A DNA stretch of 64,000 nucleotides from Solirubrobacter pauli (GTDB taxonomy: Bacteria; Actinomycetota; Thermoleophilia; Solirubrobacterales; Solirubrobacteraceae): contig NZ_RBIL01000003.1 in assembly GCF_003633755.1 (NCBI RefSeq), positions 235,308 to 299,307 on the forward strand, written 5' to 3'. The notes under the pieces are model-generated. The model made no database searches. It was given only the letters and a program-made list of their open reading frames with translations, and was not told where the DNA came from. A program made the position numbers and the translations under genes. Shown here one piece after another: positions 34,951 to 44,107 of the stretch. Numbering within the stretch: the first letter of the stretch is position 1; each line of letters begins with the position of its first letter.

Positions 34951-36176
34951 GGGCGCTCCACGACGATGGTCGGCTCGTCCGGCGAGCGCTGGCTCGGCAG
35001 GTTGATCTCGACGCCCTCCTCGGGCTCGACCGGGCCCTGCAGGAGCGGGTCCCCGGTCTCGGCCATCCACTCGAGCAGCCGACCGCGCAGCTCGTTCAGC
35101 GTGCCCTCGTGCGCGGGATCGCCGGCGAGGTTGCTCGCCTCCCCCGGGTCGAACACGAGGTCGTAGAGCTCCTCGGCGGCCGGCGTGCGGTCCGCCAAGC
35201 CGTGGGCGAGCAGGTAGTCCTTGCTCGGGCTGTCGTCGATGTTCACGAGCACGGGGCCCTCGTGGCCGTTGTCGAACCGGCGGATGTACTTGTACCGCCT
35301 GGTGCGGATCGCGCGCTGCGGCTCGTAGGCGGCGTGGAACGTCATCTCCGCGAACACGGCCTCGTTGCGCTCGGGGTCCAGCAGGCTGCGGCCGCGCAGC
35401 CATCCGGGCCGCTCGATCTCCGCCAGCTCGCAGATCGTCGGGAACAGGTCGACCTGGGAGACGAGCTCGTCGGAGACCGTGCCGGTGCCGAACCCCGGGC
35501 CGCGGATGATCAGCATCACGCCGATGCCACGGTCGGTCAGCGTGGCCTTCGCGCCGGGGAACGCGAGCCCGTGGTCGGTGGTGAGGATCACGAGCGTGTC
35601 GTCGCCGACCGCGTCGAGGACCGTGCCGACGTGCGCGTCGAGGGCGGCCGCGCTCGCGTGGAAGCCGGCCATGTCGCGCCGGATCACGGGCACGTCGGGC
35701 AGGTGCGGCGGTGGCGGCGCTTCCCCGTCGACGTCCGGGAACGGCCGGTGCGTCTCCTGGAATCCGGCGGACAGGAAGAACGGCCGCGGCGGCGCCGAGC
35801 GCAACCACTCAGCCGCGCGGTCGGCGACCGGTCCGTCGAGGATCGCGTCGTAGCCGATCTCCCGCGGGTCGGGCATCACGTGCTGCTCGCCGACCATCAC
35901 CGTCGCGTACCCGGCCGCACGCAGCGCGCGCACCAGGTGATGCTCCGGATGGGGCAGCCGCCACCCTCGATGCGCGAGACCCCGCATCCCGAACTCGCCC
36001 GTCAGCAGCGCCGCACGGCTCGGCGAGCACACGGGCGCCGCGCTGAACGCCTGCCGGTACAGCACGCCCTGGTCGGCGAGCCGCTGGATGTTCGGCGTCG
36101 CCACCGCAGAGCCGTACGGCCCGACGTGCCGGCCGGTGTCGTGCGAGTGCAGGTACACGAAGTTCGGCTTGGACAC
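34947..36176 (-). CDS. sulfatase (alkaline-phosphatase superfamily)
   Basis: A 409-residue sulfatase of type I. The formylglycine site is Cys50 in APVCSPSRAALLTG, a full C-x-P-S-R consensus, which requires a formylglycine-generating enzyme elsewhere in the genome. Metal-ligand stretches include VILTTDHGLAFPG. An unusual trait is the first metal site (LHSHDTGRHVGPYG), where the common DD pair is replaced by HD. No signal peptide is seen, so the protein is probably cytoplasmic. The substrate is not evident. It leads a coupled three-gene operon. Confidence 0.92.
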   Translation of the reverse strand: MSKPNFVYLHSHDTGRHVGPYGSAVATPNIQRLADQGVLYRQAFSAAPVCSPSRAALLTGEFGMRGLAHRGWRLPHPEHHLVRALRAAGYATVMVGEQHVMPDPREIGYDAILDGPVADRAAEWLRSAPPRPFFLSAGFQETHRPFPDVDGEAPPPPHLPDVPVIRRDMAGFHASAAALDAHVGTVLDAVGDDTLVILTTDHGLAFPGAKATLTDRGIGVMLIIRGPGFGTGTVSDELVSQVDLFPTICELAEIERPGWLRGRSLLDPERNEAVFAEMTFHAAYEPQRAIRTRRYKYIRRFDNGHEGPVLVNIDDSPSKDYLLAHGLADRTPAAEELYDLVFDPGEASNLAGDPAHEGTLNELRGRLLEWMAETGDPLLQGPVEPEEGVEINLPSQRSPDEPTIVVERP

Positions 36177-36197
36177 CGCCCGTGACCCTACCGGCGG

Positions 36198-37076
36198 TCA
36201 GGGGCGCGACGGGTAGACGCCCTGGTAGCAGAGGATGTAGGCCGTGCCGCCGGGCGCCTGCTTGCGCAGGTCGGGGACCCGGAAGGTCGACGTGCCGTTG
36301 CCGCCGTAGTTGACGCCGAGCAGCGAGTACAGCACCGAGTACTGGCTGATCGCCAGCGTCTGGCCCGCGGCGAACATGTACCCCGGCGGCGGGTACGTGT
36401 TGGCGGTCAGCTCGACCTGGCCCATGTAGCAGTCCGCGGCCCCGCCGCTCGCGCCGATCGTCGTGTCCTGGCTGCCGGTGCCGAACAGCGCGCCGACGTT
36501 GAAGCCGTCGACGGTGTCGGCGTCCAGGCCGGAGCCTGAGCCGTCGACCGCCAGCAGCTTGGCGAGGACCGACGCGCTCGTCTCCGCGGTGGCGTTGCAG
36601 ACGTAGTGCGAGCCGCTCGCGGACGTGTACTTCACGCCGCCGGCAGGGCAGTTCGCGCCGACGGGCTCCGCGGCGGCGGTCACGGACTGGCCCGCGGGAC
36701 CGGACGCGCCCGTGGGTCCGGCGGGCCCGGTCGTCCCCGCCGGGCCGGCCGGGCCCGCGGCGCCGGTCGCTCCGACCGGTCCCGGCGCGCCGTCGCTGCC
36801 GCGCGCGCCCGCGGCGCCGTCGAGCCCGTCCCGCCCGGGCCGGCCCTCGCGGTTGAAGGAGATCGCCGTCTCCTTGCCCGTGCAGCGCGACGCGCTCGCC
36901 ACGACGCGGAGCTTCCCGTCCTTGGCGACGCACCCGACGATCACGTCGCCCTGTCCGATCTTGCCCGCGCTGACGGCGGCGTACGAGCTGCCGCCGAGGG
37001 CGACGAACAACGCGAGGAAGGCGATCGGCTGCCCGCGCAGCACGCCGAGAACACGACTGGCCATACCCCGTGTCAT
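36198..37076 (-). CDS. collagen-like surface protein with Tail Collar domain
   Basis: A 292-residue secreted or anchored protein. The N-terminus (QPIAFLALFVALGGSSYA) is a signal/anchor common in Thermoleophilia. A collagen-like Gly-x-y run of about 45 residues (from GRPGRDGLDG to GPAGQSV) forms a triple-helical stalk. The C-terminus resembles the phage Tail Collar domain (GYMFAAGQTLAISQYSVLYS, then GNGTSTFRVPDLR). Such trimers act as adhesins or fibres. ATG 37076 is used; ATG 37064 is four codons later. It is divergent from the aldo/keto reductase gene. Confidence 0.85.
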   Translation of the reverse strand: MTRGMASRVLGVLRGQPIAFLALFVALGGSSYAAVSAGKIGQGDVIVGCVAKDGKLRVVASASRCTGKETAISFNREGRPGRDGLDGAAGARGSDGAPGPVGATGAAGPAGPAGTTGPAGPTGASGPAGQSVTAAAEPVGANCPAGGVKYTSASGSHYVCNATAETSASVLAKLLAVDGSGSGLDADTVDGFNVGALFGTGSQDTTIGASGGAADCYMGQVELTANTYPPPGYMFAAGQTLAISQYSVLYSLLGVNYGGNGTSTFRVPDLRKQAPGGTAYILCYQGVYPSRP

Positions 37077-37107
37077 CGGCAGGTGCGGCCGTGCTTTGAT
37101 CCGCGGC

Positions 37108-38058
37108 ATGATCGAGCAACGGGAGCTGGGCGACAGCGGGCTGGAGGTCTCCAGCGTCGCGCTCGGGTCGTGGCTGACGTACTCGGGCGGGATCGGGCGC
37201 GAGCAGACCGAGGCGTGCACGAGGGCGGCGTTCGACGCCGGCATCACGCTGTTCGACACCGCCAACGTGTACGGGACGGGCGCCGCGGAGACCGCGTGGG
37301 GCGAGATCCTGCGCGACTACCCGCGCGACGCGTACGTGCTCGCGACGAAGGTCTACTTCCCGATGGGCCCGCGCGACCGCGGGCTCTCGCGCACCCAGAT
37401 CCTCAAGCAGATCGACGGGTCGCTTGCGCGGCTGCAGACCGACTTCGTCGACCTCTACCAGTGCCACCGCTACGACGACACGGTGCCGCTCGAGGAGACG
37501 ATGGGCGCGCTGACGGAGGTCGTCGAGGCGGGCAAGGCGCGGTTCATCGGCTTCAGCGAGTGGCCGGCGGACAGGATCGAGGCGGCGCTGGCGCTACCGG
37601 GGGTGGCGAAGTTCGTCTCCAGCCAGCCGCAGTACAGCGCGCTGTGGCGGCGCCCGGAGGCCGAGGTGATCCCGGTCTGCGAGGCGAACGGCATCAGCCA
37701 GATCGTGTGGTCGCCGCTCGCCCAGGGCGTGCTCACCGGCAAGTACCTGCCGGGGCACAAGGTCCCCGCCGACTCGCGCGCCGCCAACAAGACCATGAAC
37801 CGCTTCATCCAGCAGTGGCTCGACGACGCGACGCTGACCGCCGTCCAGGCACTGCGGCCGATCGCCGACCAGGCCGGGGTGAAGCTCTCCCAGCTCGCGC
37901 TCGCCTGGGTGCTGCACCAGCGCAACGTGACGTCGGTGATCGTCGGCGCCACGCGGCCCGAGCAGGTGCACGAGAACGCCGCGGCCGCGGACGTGCGGCT
38001 GACGCCGGACACGCTCGCCGCGATCGACGAGGTGCTCAGAACAGCGGCGGTGTCGTGA
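37108..38058 (+). CDS. aldo/keto reductase
   Basis: A 316-residue (alpha/beta)8 oxidoreductase of the voltage-gated-channel beta-subunit-like branch. The catalytic set is seen as FDTANVYG (Asp and Tyr), LATKVYF (Lys) and YQCHRYD (His), and the NADPH site as SVIVGATRPEQVHEN. It reduces carbonyls with NADPH; the natural substrate is unknown. ATG 37108 lies 31 bases from the divergent collagen-like gene; the C-terminus overlaps a convergent gene by 23 bases. Confidence 0.95.
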   Translation: MIEQRELGDSGLEVSSVALGSWLTYSGGIGREQTEACTRAAFDAGITLFDTANVYGTGAAETAWGEILRDYPRDAYVLATKVYFPMGPRDRGLSRTQILKQIDGSLARLQTDFVDLYQCHRYDDTVPLEETMGALTEVVEAGKARFIGFSEWPADRIEAALALPGVAKFVSSQPQYSALWRRPEAEVIPVCEANGISQIVWSPLAQGVLTGKYLPGHKVPADSRAANKTMNRFIQQWLDDATLTAVQALRPIADQAGVKLSQLALAWVLHQRNVTSVIVGATRPEQVHENAAAADVRLTPDTLAAIDEVLRTAAVS

Positions 38059-38485
38059 GCAGCGGCTCGATCCGCCAGCCGTCGGGGCCGGCGGTCGCGT
38101 GCCAGAGCTCGTCGAAGCCCTCCTCGGGCGTCGGCCGGACGAGCCGCCGGGCGACGTCACGCAGGCCCGCGGCGGGCACCTTGCGCTCCCGGGCGAGGTT
38201 GCGCCCCGCCGCGACCGCGTGGTCGACCTCCACGAGGTAGCCGATCACCTTGTAGCCCGCCTCCCGAGCGGGCTGCACGTACCGCGCACGCTCGGCGACG
38301 GTCGGGTTCGTGTTGTCGACCACGAACGGCGTGCGGGTCTCGAAGCAGACCCGCAGGAAGGCCGCCTCGCGGGCGCGGGTGCGGAGCAGATCCATCGAGA
38401 TCCGGGCGTGCGTCTCGAGGAAGCGGTCGCGATAGAGCGTCGTCTTGCCCGCGGCCTGCAGACCGCTGAAGATGACGGCTTCCAT
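38036..38485 (-). CDS. P-loop kinase-like protein
   Basis: A 149-residue AAA-type ATP-binding protein with Walker A GLQAAGKTT at the N-terminus and a DNTNPT motif typical of polynucleotide-kinase-like and zeta-toxin-like enzymes that phosphorylate a small molecule or nucleic acid end. ATG 38485 follows GAGGT directly; ATG 38497 is possible. It is divergent from the ParB-like gene. No antitoxin-like partner is seen. Confidence 0.85.
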   Translation of the reverse strand: MEAVIFSGLQAAGKTTLYRDRFLETHARISMDLLRTRAREAAFLRVCFETRTPFVVDNTNPTVAERARYVQPAREAGYKVIGYLVEVDHAVAAGRNLARERKVPAAGLRDVARRLVRPTPEEGFDELWHATAGPDGWRIEPLLTTPPLF

Positions 38486-38510
38486 GACCTCAGGCATGAT
38501 GTCGTAGGCA

Positions 38511-39410
38511 GTGAGCACGGGAATGCCCCGAGAGGACGCGAAGATCGCCTTCGACCGCGAGCGTCGGCGGCGGGTGCTGGCGCGCCTCGCGTCCCGCCTG
38601 CGCTTCGAAGCCAACGACGTCAGCGCGATGCTGCCGTTCGACGAGGTGGTGGCCGCTCTCGGCGCGACCAGCCGGGTCGACCTCGGTGAGCAGGTGATCC
38701 CGCTGGACTCGATCGTCGGCACCGTCGACCGCCGGCGCGGCGAGTTCGACCGCGACTTCCGCCCCTCCCCCGGCACGCGCGGCCGCTGGGAGCGGATCGC
38801 CGAGGCCCGCAAGCGCGGCGAGGCGATGCCCCCGATCGACGTCTTCCGGATCGGCGACCTGCACTTCGTGCGCGACGGCCACCACCGCGTGTCGGTCGCC
38901 CGCGCCCTGAAGGAGAAGGACATCAACGCGCGCGTCACCGAGGTGCGCACCAAGCTCGGCGCCGGCCGCGAGCTGCAGATGGCCGACCTGCCGCTCAAGC
39001 GCCACGAGCGCGTCTTCCACGAGCGCGTCCCGCTGCCCCCGGAGCAGCGCCGCCGGATCGAGCTGTCCGACGAGTGGCGGTACGCGCAGCTCGCCACGCT
39101 CGTCGAGGGCTGGGGCTACCGCGTCAGCCTCGAGCGCGAGCGGGTGATCCCACGCCAGGAGCTCGCCCAGCTGTGGTTCACCGAGGAGTACGAGCCGGTC
39201 GTCGACGCGCTGCGCGAGGCCGGCCTCGGCGGTGGCGGCACCGAGACCGAGCGCTACCTGCGGATCGCGATGCTGCGCTTCCTGCTGCTCCAGACGCACG
39301 ACTGGACGCAGGAGATCGCCGACCGGCTGGCCGGCGAGGTGGCCTCCCCGAGCAGCGCATCCGAGGCGGACACGATGACGCACCAGATCATCAAAGAGCT
39401 GCGCGACTAA
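38511..39410 (+). CDS. ParB-like protein of unknown role
   Basis: A 299-residue protein with a ParB/sulfiredoxin-type N-terminal core: VIPLDSIVGTVDR, PPIDVFRIGDLHFVRDGHHRVSVARALK. The DGHHR stretch matches the ParB box in which CTP or a nucleic acid is bound. No helix-turn-helix or segregation partner (ParA) is nearby, so a partition role is unlikely. The C-terminal part is helical and charged. GTG 38511 is given; ATG 38523 is an alternative. It is six bases ahead of the amylosucrase gene. Confidence 0.8.
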   Translation: MSTGMPREDAKIAFDRERRRRVLARLASRLRFEANDVSAMLPFDEVVAALGATSRVDLGEQVIPLDSIVGTVDRRRGEFDRDFRPSPGTRGRWERIAEARKRGEAMPPIDVFRIGDLHFVRDGHHRVSVARALKEKDINARVTEVRTKLGAGRELQMADLPLKRHERVFHERVPLPPEQRRRIELSDEWRYAQLATLVEGWGYRVSLERERVIPRQELAQLWFTEEYEPVVDALREAGLGGGGTETERYLRIAMLRFLLLQTHDWTQEIADRLAGEVASPSSASEADTMTHQIIKELRD

Positions 39411-39416
39411 GCCGCC

Positions 39417-41315
39417 GTGCAGAACGTCCACGCGATGCGCGCCCACGTACGCGCGGAGTTCGAGGCGGCGGACGTCGCGGGCGACGACGCGTTCGCGGTC
39501 CGCTTCGAGCGGTTCTTCACCGAGCTGCGTGACCCGCTCGTGGCGTTGTACGGGGACGACCCGCGGTTCGCCGACGCGTGGCGGCGGCTGCTGCGCGCGA
39601 TCGCCGAGACCGCCGCGGGGCGCTCGCGCGAGCTTCGGATGCTGGATCACGAGCGCGAGATCACGCCCGACTGGCTGCAGCGCGAGCACGCGGTCGGGTA
39701 CGTCACCTACGTCGACCGGTTCGCCGGGACGCTCGCCGGCGTGCGCGAGCGCCTCCCGTACCTGCGCGAGCTCGGCGTCACGTACCTGCACCTGATGCCG
39801 CTGCTCGCGGCCCGGCCCGCGCCCAACGACGGCGGGTACGCGGTGGTCGACTACGGGGCGGTGGACCCCGCCCTCGGCAGCCTCGACGACCTGCGTGCGC
39901 TCGCGGACGACCTGCGCGCGTCCGGGATGGCGCTGTGCGTGGACCTCGTGCTCAACCACGTCGCCGCGGAGCACCCGTGGGCCCGCGACCCGGCCTTCCT
40001 GCGCACGTTCCCGGACCGGGACGGGCCCGACGCGTACGAGCGCACGCTGCCCGACGTGTTCCCGGACACGGCGCCCGGCTCGTTCACGTGGTCGGACGAG
40101 CACGAGCGCTGGGTCTGGACGACGTTCAACGCCTACCAGTGGGACCTCGACTACACGAACCCGGACGTGTTCGTGGCGATGGCGGAGGCGATGCTGGGGC
40201 TCGCGCGCGTGGGCGTCGACGTGCTGCGGCTCGACGCGGCGCCGTTCCTGTGGAAGCGCCTCGGGACGAACTGCCAGAACCAGCCGGAGGTCCACGAGCT
40301 GCTGCAGGCCTTCCGCGCGGCCATGCGGATCGCGGCCCCCGCGGTGGCCTTCAAGGCCGAGGCGATCGTCGCCCCGCAGGACCTCGTCCCCTACCTCGGG
40401 ACCGGCAAGCACGAGGGCAAGGAGTGCGACCTCGCGTACCACAACGTGCTGATGGTGCTGCTGTGGAGCGCGCTCGCGAGCGGACGCGTGGGGCTGATGA
40501 CGTCCACGCTGCTGGCGATGCCGCCCGTGCCGCCGGGCGCCGGGTGGCTCACCTACGTGCGCTGCCACGACGACATCGGCTGGGCGATCACCCCCGAGGA
40601 CGCGGCGCGCGTCGGCGAGGACGCGTATCTGCACCGGCGCTTCCTCGCCGACTGGTACGCCGGCGACTTCCCGGGCTCGTTCGCGCGTGGCGCGCGCTTC
40701 CAACCCGACCCGCGCACGGGCGAGGCGCGCACGTCCGGCACGTGCGCCTCGCTCGCCGGGCTCGAGTCCGCGCCCGACGACGGCGCGCGCAAGCTCGCGA
40801 TCCGCCGCGTCCTGCTGCTGTACGCGATCGCCTTCGCGCACGGCGGGCTGCCGTTGATCTACATGGGCGACGAGCTGGGCCTGCGCAACGACACCGCCTA
40901 CCTCGAGGACCCGCACAAGGCCGACGACAACCGCTGGATGCACCGGCCGGCGATGGACTGGACGGCCGCGGAGCGCCGCCACGACGCGGCGACCGTCGAG
41001 GGGCAGCTGTGGGCGGGGCTGCGGCGGCTGATCGAGGCGCGGCGCGCGACGCGCGCGATCCATGTGCAGGGCACGGTCCAGCCGCTGTGGACCGGCAACG
41101 ACCACGTCTTCGGCCTGGGCCGCGCGCAGGCGGGCGAGCGGCTGCTCGTGCTGGGCAACTTCACCGCCGACCCCCAGCCGGTCGGGCTCGGGGTGCTGCA
41201 TGACCACGGGTTCCAGCTCGACGAGGCCGCGGGCGCGGTGGACGGGCGCCCGGTCGAGGCCCACCAGGACTTCGTCGTCCTGGCGCCGTACCAGCACCTC
41301 TGGCTGGTTGGCTAG
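39417..41315 (+). CDS. amylosucrase-type GH13 enzyme
   Basis: A 632-residue glycoside hydrolase family 13 protein of amylosucrase length and layout: an all-helical N-terminal domain (about 1-85), a (beta/alpha)8 barrel and a C-terminal beta domain. The nucleophile is Asp273 (VLRLDAAPF), the acid/base Glu315 (FKAEAIVAP) and the third acid Asp385 (CHDDIGW). WKRLGTNCQNQPEVH is typical of enzymes that split sucrose and build alpha-1,4-glucan or glucosides. No signal peptide, so it is cytoplasmic. It could feed glucose units to the Entner-Doudoroff genes next door, which is inference. Confidence 0.92.
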   Translation: MQNVHAMRAHVRAEFEAADVAGDDAFAVRFERFFTELRDPLVALYGDDPRFADAWRRLLRAIAETAAGRSRELRMLDHEREITPDWLQREHAVGYVTYVDRFAGTLAGVRERLPYLRELGVTYLHLMPLLAARPAPNDGGYAVVDYGAVDPALGSLDDLRALADDLRASGMALCVDLVLNHVAAEHPWARDPAFLRTFPDRDGPDAYERTLPDVFPDTAPGSFTWSDEHERWVWTTFNAYQWDLDYTNPDVFVAMAEAMLGLARVGVDVLRLDAAPFLWKRLGTNCQNQPEVHELLQAFRAAMRIAAPAVAFKAEAIVAPQDLVPYLGTGKHEGKECDLAYHNVLMVLLWSALASGRVGLMTSTLLAMPPVPPGAGWLTYVRCHDDIGWAITPEDAARVGEDAYLHRRFLADWYAGDFPGSFARGARFQPDPRTGEARTSGTCASLAGLESAPDDGARKLAIRRVLLLYAIAFAHGGLPLIYMGDELGLRNDTAYLEDPHKADDNRWMHRPAMDWTAAERRHDAATVEGQLWAGLRRLIEARRATRAIHVQGTVQPLWTGNDHVFGLGRAQAGERLLVLGNFTADPQPVGLGVLHDHGFQLDEAAGAVDGRPVEAHQDFVVLAPYQHLWLVG

Positions 41316-41380
41316 GACCCGTCGATCGACTGGACGTTCGTACGGCCCGTTCTCCGGCCCGACCGCCCATCATCTCTGGC

Positions 41381-41623
41381 ATGACGTCCGGGGGATGGAA
41401 CGACGTAGACGGTGACATCGTGGCGATCGACGAGCACTCGGCGCTGTGCCTGGCCGCGCGCGAGGCGGGGAGCCCGCTGTGGGGTGCGCTCGTCGCCGGG
41501 ACGAGCTACGAGAAGCTCGTCGACGCGCTCAGCGAGCAGTACGCCTCGAGCCCCGAGGCCCTCGGGGCCGACGTCGACCAGCTGTTCGACGTGTTCGAGG
41601 AACGCGGGCTACTGAACTGGTAG
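41381..41623 (+). CDS. PqqD-like peptide-binding protein, orphan
   Basis: An 80-residue protein of the PqqD fold (RiPP recognition element): IVAIDEHSALCLAAREAG, LWGALVAGTSYEKLVDALSEQY and [14 protein letters not shown]. PqqD-type proteins bind a precursor peptide and present it to a modifying enzyme. No radical-SAM enzyme, PqqA-like peptide or other RiPP gene is seen here, so its partner is unknown. Its end overlaps the convergent eda gene by 15 bases. Confidence 0.8.
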   Translation: MTSGGWNDVDGDIVAIDEHSALCLAAREAGSPLWGALVAGTSYEKLVDALSEQYASSPEALGADVDQLFDVFEERGLLNW

Positions 41624-42226
41624 GGCCGCGGCTTCGGCCGCGAGCCGCTCCACGTCGCCCTTGGTCATCCACGAGCCGCCCACGCACACGACGTTCGGCA
41701 GCGCGAGGTAGTCCGGCGCCTTCGCCAGGTCGATCCCGCCCGTCGGGCAGAAGCGCATCTGCGGGAACGGGCCCGCGAACGCCTTCAGCGCCTTGGTGCC
41801 GCCGTTGACCTCGGCGGGGAAGAACTTCGCGTGCGTGATGCCGCGCTCGAGCAGCGCGATCACGTCGGAGGGCGTCGCCGTGCCGGCGAGGAACGGCACG
41901 CCGCTCGCCTGCATCGCGTCCAGCAGCGTCGGGGTCGCGCCCGGGGAGACCAGGAAGCGCGCGCCGGCCGACAGCGCGTCGTCGACCTGCTGGGCCGTCG
42001 TGACCGTGCCGGCGCCGACGTAGGCGCCCGGGACCTCGTTCGCGATCCGCTCGATCGCCGCGAGCGCCGGCTGCGTGCGCAGCGTCACCTCGATGGCGGG
42101 CAGGCCGCCGCGCACCAGCGCGGCGGCCAGCGGAACGGCGTCTTCGAGGTCGTCGACCACGACCACCGGGACGACCGGGGCCAGGGCGACGAGCTCTTCC
42201 ACGCTGAGAGCCATCTGGGTTGTCAT
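41609..42226 (-). CDS. eda: KDPG aldolase (2-keto-3-deoxy-6-phosphogluconate aldolase)
   Basis: A 205-residue class-I aldolase that splits 2-keto-3-deoxy-6-phosphogluconate into pyruvate and glyceraldehyde 3-phosphate. Catalytic Glu46 is in AIEVTLRT, and the Schiff-base Lys134 in THAKFFPAE; the phosphate-binding stretch is CPTGGID. The ATG overlaps the edd stop by four bases. It is the second gene of the edd-eda operon. Confidence 0.96.
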   Translation of the reverse strand: MTTQMALSVEELVALAPVVPVVVVDDLEDAVPLAAALVRGGLPAIEVTLRTQPALAAIERIANEVPGAYVGAGTVTTAQQVDDALSAGARFLVSPGATPTLLDAMQASGVPFLAGTATPSDVIALLERGITHAKFFPAEVNGGTKALKAFAGPFPQMRFCPTGGIDLAKAPDYLALPNVVCVGGSWMTKGDVERLAAEAAALPVQ

Positions 42227-44031
42227 GCGATCACCGCCTGGGGAGGAGCCGAAGAGAAGACCGAGGCGCCCTCGTCGGGGCGGCCGACGCGCTCGCGGAA
42301 CGCGGCGAACAGCTCGCGGCCGGTGCCGTGCGTGGCGAGGTCGGGCTGCGCCGGCTCGCGCTGGCCGAGGTCGACGTCGACCTCCAACCGGCCCGACTCG
42401 GCGTCGACCGTGACGAGGTCGCCGTCACGCAGGCGTGACAGCGGCCCGCCCGCGGCGGCCTCGGGGGTGCAATGGATGGCGGCCGGGACCTTGCCCGACG
42501 CGCCGGACATGCGGCCGTCGGTCACGAGGGCGACGCGGTGCCCGCGGTCCATCAGCACGCCGAGCGCCGGGGTGAGCTTGTGCAGCTCGGGCATCCCGTT
42601 GGCGCGCGGGCCTTGGAAGCGGACCACGGCGACGAGGTCCCGGAACAGCTCGCCACGGTCGAAGGCGGCGAGGAAGTCGGCCTGGTCGTCGAAGATCCGG
42701 GCGGGGGCCGTGACGACGCGGTGCTCGGGCGCGACCGCGCTGACCTTCATGACCGCGCGGCCGAGCGCGCCGTCGAGGACGCGGATGCCCCCGTCGGCGC
42801 TGAAGGCGTCGGCGGTGCCGCGCAGGACGGAGGCGTCGCGCGTCTGCCGCTCGGCGGGGCGCCAGTCCAGCGTGCCGTCCTCCCGCAGGAACGGCTCGTC
42901 GCGGTAGTGGCCGAGGCCGTACCCGGCGACCGTGTGCACGTCGGGGTGCATCAGGCCGGCGTCGATCAGCTCGCCGATCAACAGCGGCATGCCGCCCGCG
43001 GCCTGGAAGTGGTTGATGTCGGCGCTGCCGTTGGGGTACACGCGGGCGAGCAGCGGCGTGACCGCCGACAGGTCGTTGAAGTCGTCCCACGTGAGCGTGA
43101 TGCCGGCGGCAGCGGCCATGGCCACCAGGTGCATCGTGTGGTTGGTCGAGCCGCCCGTCGCGAGCAGCGCGACGACGCCGTTGACCACGGCGCGCTCGTC
43201 GACGATCTCGCCGATCGGCGCGCACTCGAGCGCCGCGGCGGCCGCGGCCTCGGTCAGCGCACGGCGCAGCGGCGTGCCGGGGTTGACGAAGCTCGCGCCC
43301 GGCAGGTGCAGGCCCATGGCCTCGAGCACGAGCTGGTTGGAGTTCGCGGTGCCGTAGAAGGTGCACGTGCCGGCGCTGTGGTACGAGGCCGCCTCGGCCT
43401 CGAGCAGCTGGACGCGGTCGACCTTGCCCTCGGCGGCGAGCTGGCGGACCTTCGCCTTCTCGGTGTTCGGCAGGCCGGACGGCATCGGGCCCGCGGGCAC
43501 GAACACCGTCGGCAGGTGGCCGAAGGACAGCGCGCCGATCAGCAGCCCGGGCACGATCTTGTCGCACACGCCGAGCATCAGCGCGGCGTCGAACATGTCG
43601 TGGCTGAGCGCGATCGCCGTGCTCATGGCGACGACGTCACGCGAGAAGAGGCTGAGCTCCATCCCGGCGCGCCCCTGCGTGATGCCGTCGCACATCGCCG
43701 GCACGCCGCCGGCCATCTGCGCGACGCCACCGGCCTGCAGCACGGCCTTCTTCAAGATCGACGGGTAGCGCTCGAACGGCTGGTGCGCCGAGAGCATGTC
43801 GTTGTAGGACGACACGATCGCCACGTTGCGGCGCTCGGCGCCCATCAGGTGGGCCTTGTCGTCCGGTCCGCAGGCGGCGAAGCCGTGCGCGAGGTTCGCG
43901 CAGCCCAACGCTCCACGGGCGGGACCTTCGGCCGCCGCCGCACGCATCCGCTGGACGTACGAGGAACGGCTCTCTACCGATCGCTCGACGATGCGCGTAG
44001 TGACCTCGGCAATGACGGGGTGCACGCTCAT
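42223..44031 (-). CDS. edd: 6-phosphogluconate dehydratase
   Basis: A 602-residue IlvD/Edd-family dehydratase with an iron-sulfur cluster. It makes KDPG from 6-phosphogluconate. Motifs include [26 protein letters not shown] and [13 protein letters not shown] (cluster Cys residues), and the C-terminal [17 protein letters not shown]. The length and sequence context favour Edd over IlvD, and the coupled eda gene settles it. ATG 44031 starts at the conserved N-terminus; the promoter region is shared with the divergent LacI gene. Confidence 0.97.
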   Translation of the reverse strand: MSVHPVIAEVTTRIVERSVESRSSYVQRMRAAAAEGPARGALGCANLAHGFAACGPDDKAHLMGAERRNVAIVSSYNDMLSAHQPFERYPSILKKAVLQAGGVAQMAGGVPAMCDGITQGRAGMELSLFSRDVVAMSTAIALSHDMFDAALMLGVCDKIVPGLLIGALSFGHLPTVFVPAGPMPSGLPNTEKAKVRQLAAEGKVDRVQLLEAEAASYHSAGTCTFYGTANSNQLVLEAMGLHLPGASFVNPGTPLRRALTEAAAAAALECAPIGEIVDERAVVNGVVALLATGGSTNHTMHLVAMAAAAGITLTWDDFNDLSAVTPLLARVYPNGSADINHFQAAGGMPLLIGELIDAGLMHPDVHTVAGYGLGHYRDEPFLREDGTLDWRPAERQTRDASVLRGTADAFSADGGIRVLDGALGRAVMKVSAVAPEHRVVTAPARIFDDQADFLAAFDRGELFRDLVAVVRFQGPRANGMPELHKLTPALGVLMDRGHRVALVTDGRMSGASGKVPAAIHCTPEAAAGGPLSRLRDGDLVTVDAESGRLEVDVDLGQREPAQPDLATHGTGRELFAAFRERVGRPDEGASVFSSAPPQAVIA

Positions 44032-44048
44032 GCCCAAGGACGGTACTG

Positions 44049-44078
44049 GCGCAAGCGCTTGCGCGCAAGCGCTTGCGC
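44049..44078. promoter_or_regulatory. double LacI-type operator between edd and lacI-family gene
   Basis: GCGCAAGCGCTTGCGC occurs twice as a perfect 16-base palindrome, at 44049-44064 and 44063-44078, sharing two bases with centres 14 apart. The core CAAGCGCTTG is a typical LacI-family site. TACACT (44087-44092) could be the -10 box of the regulator gene. It controls both divergent transcripts in all likelihood. Confidence 0.85.
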
Positions 44079-44107
44079 AACTCGTTTACACTTTTGGGGT
44101 GGTCACC

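Noticed and set aside
36198..37076. Prophage remnant
   Set aside because: Only a Tail Collar domain is present, in a protein with a bacterial leader; no integrase, capsid or lysis genes flank it.
38511..39410. Chromosome-partition ParB near an origin
   Set aside because: No ParA, parS-like sites, DnaA or gyrase genes are nearby and the DNA-binding helices are missing.
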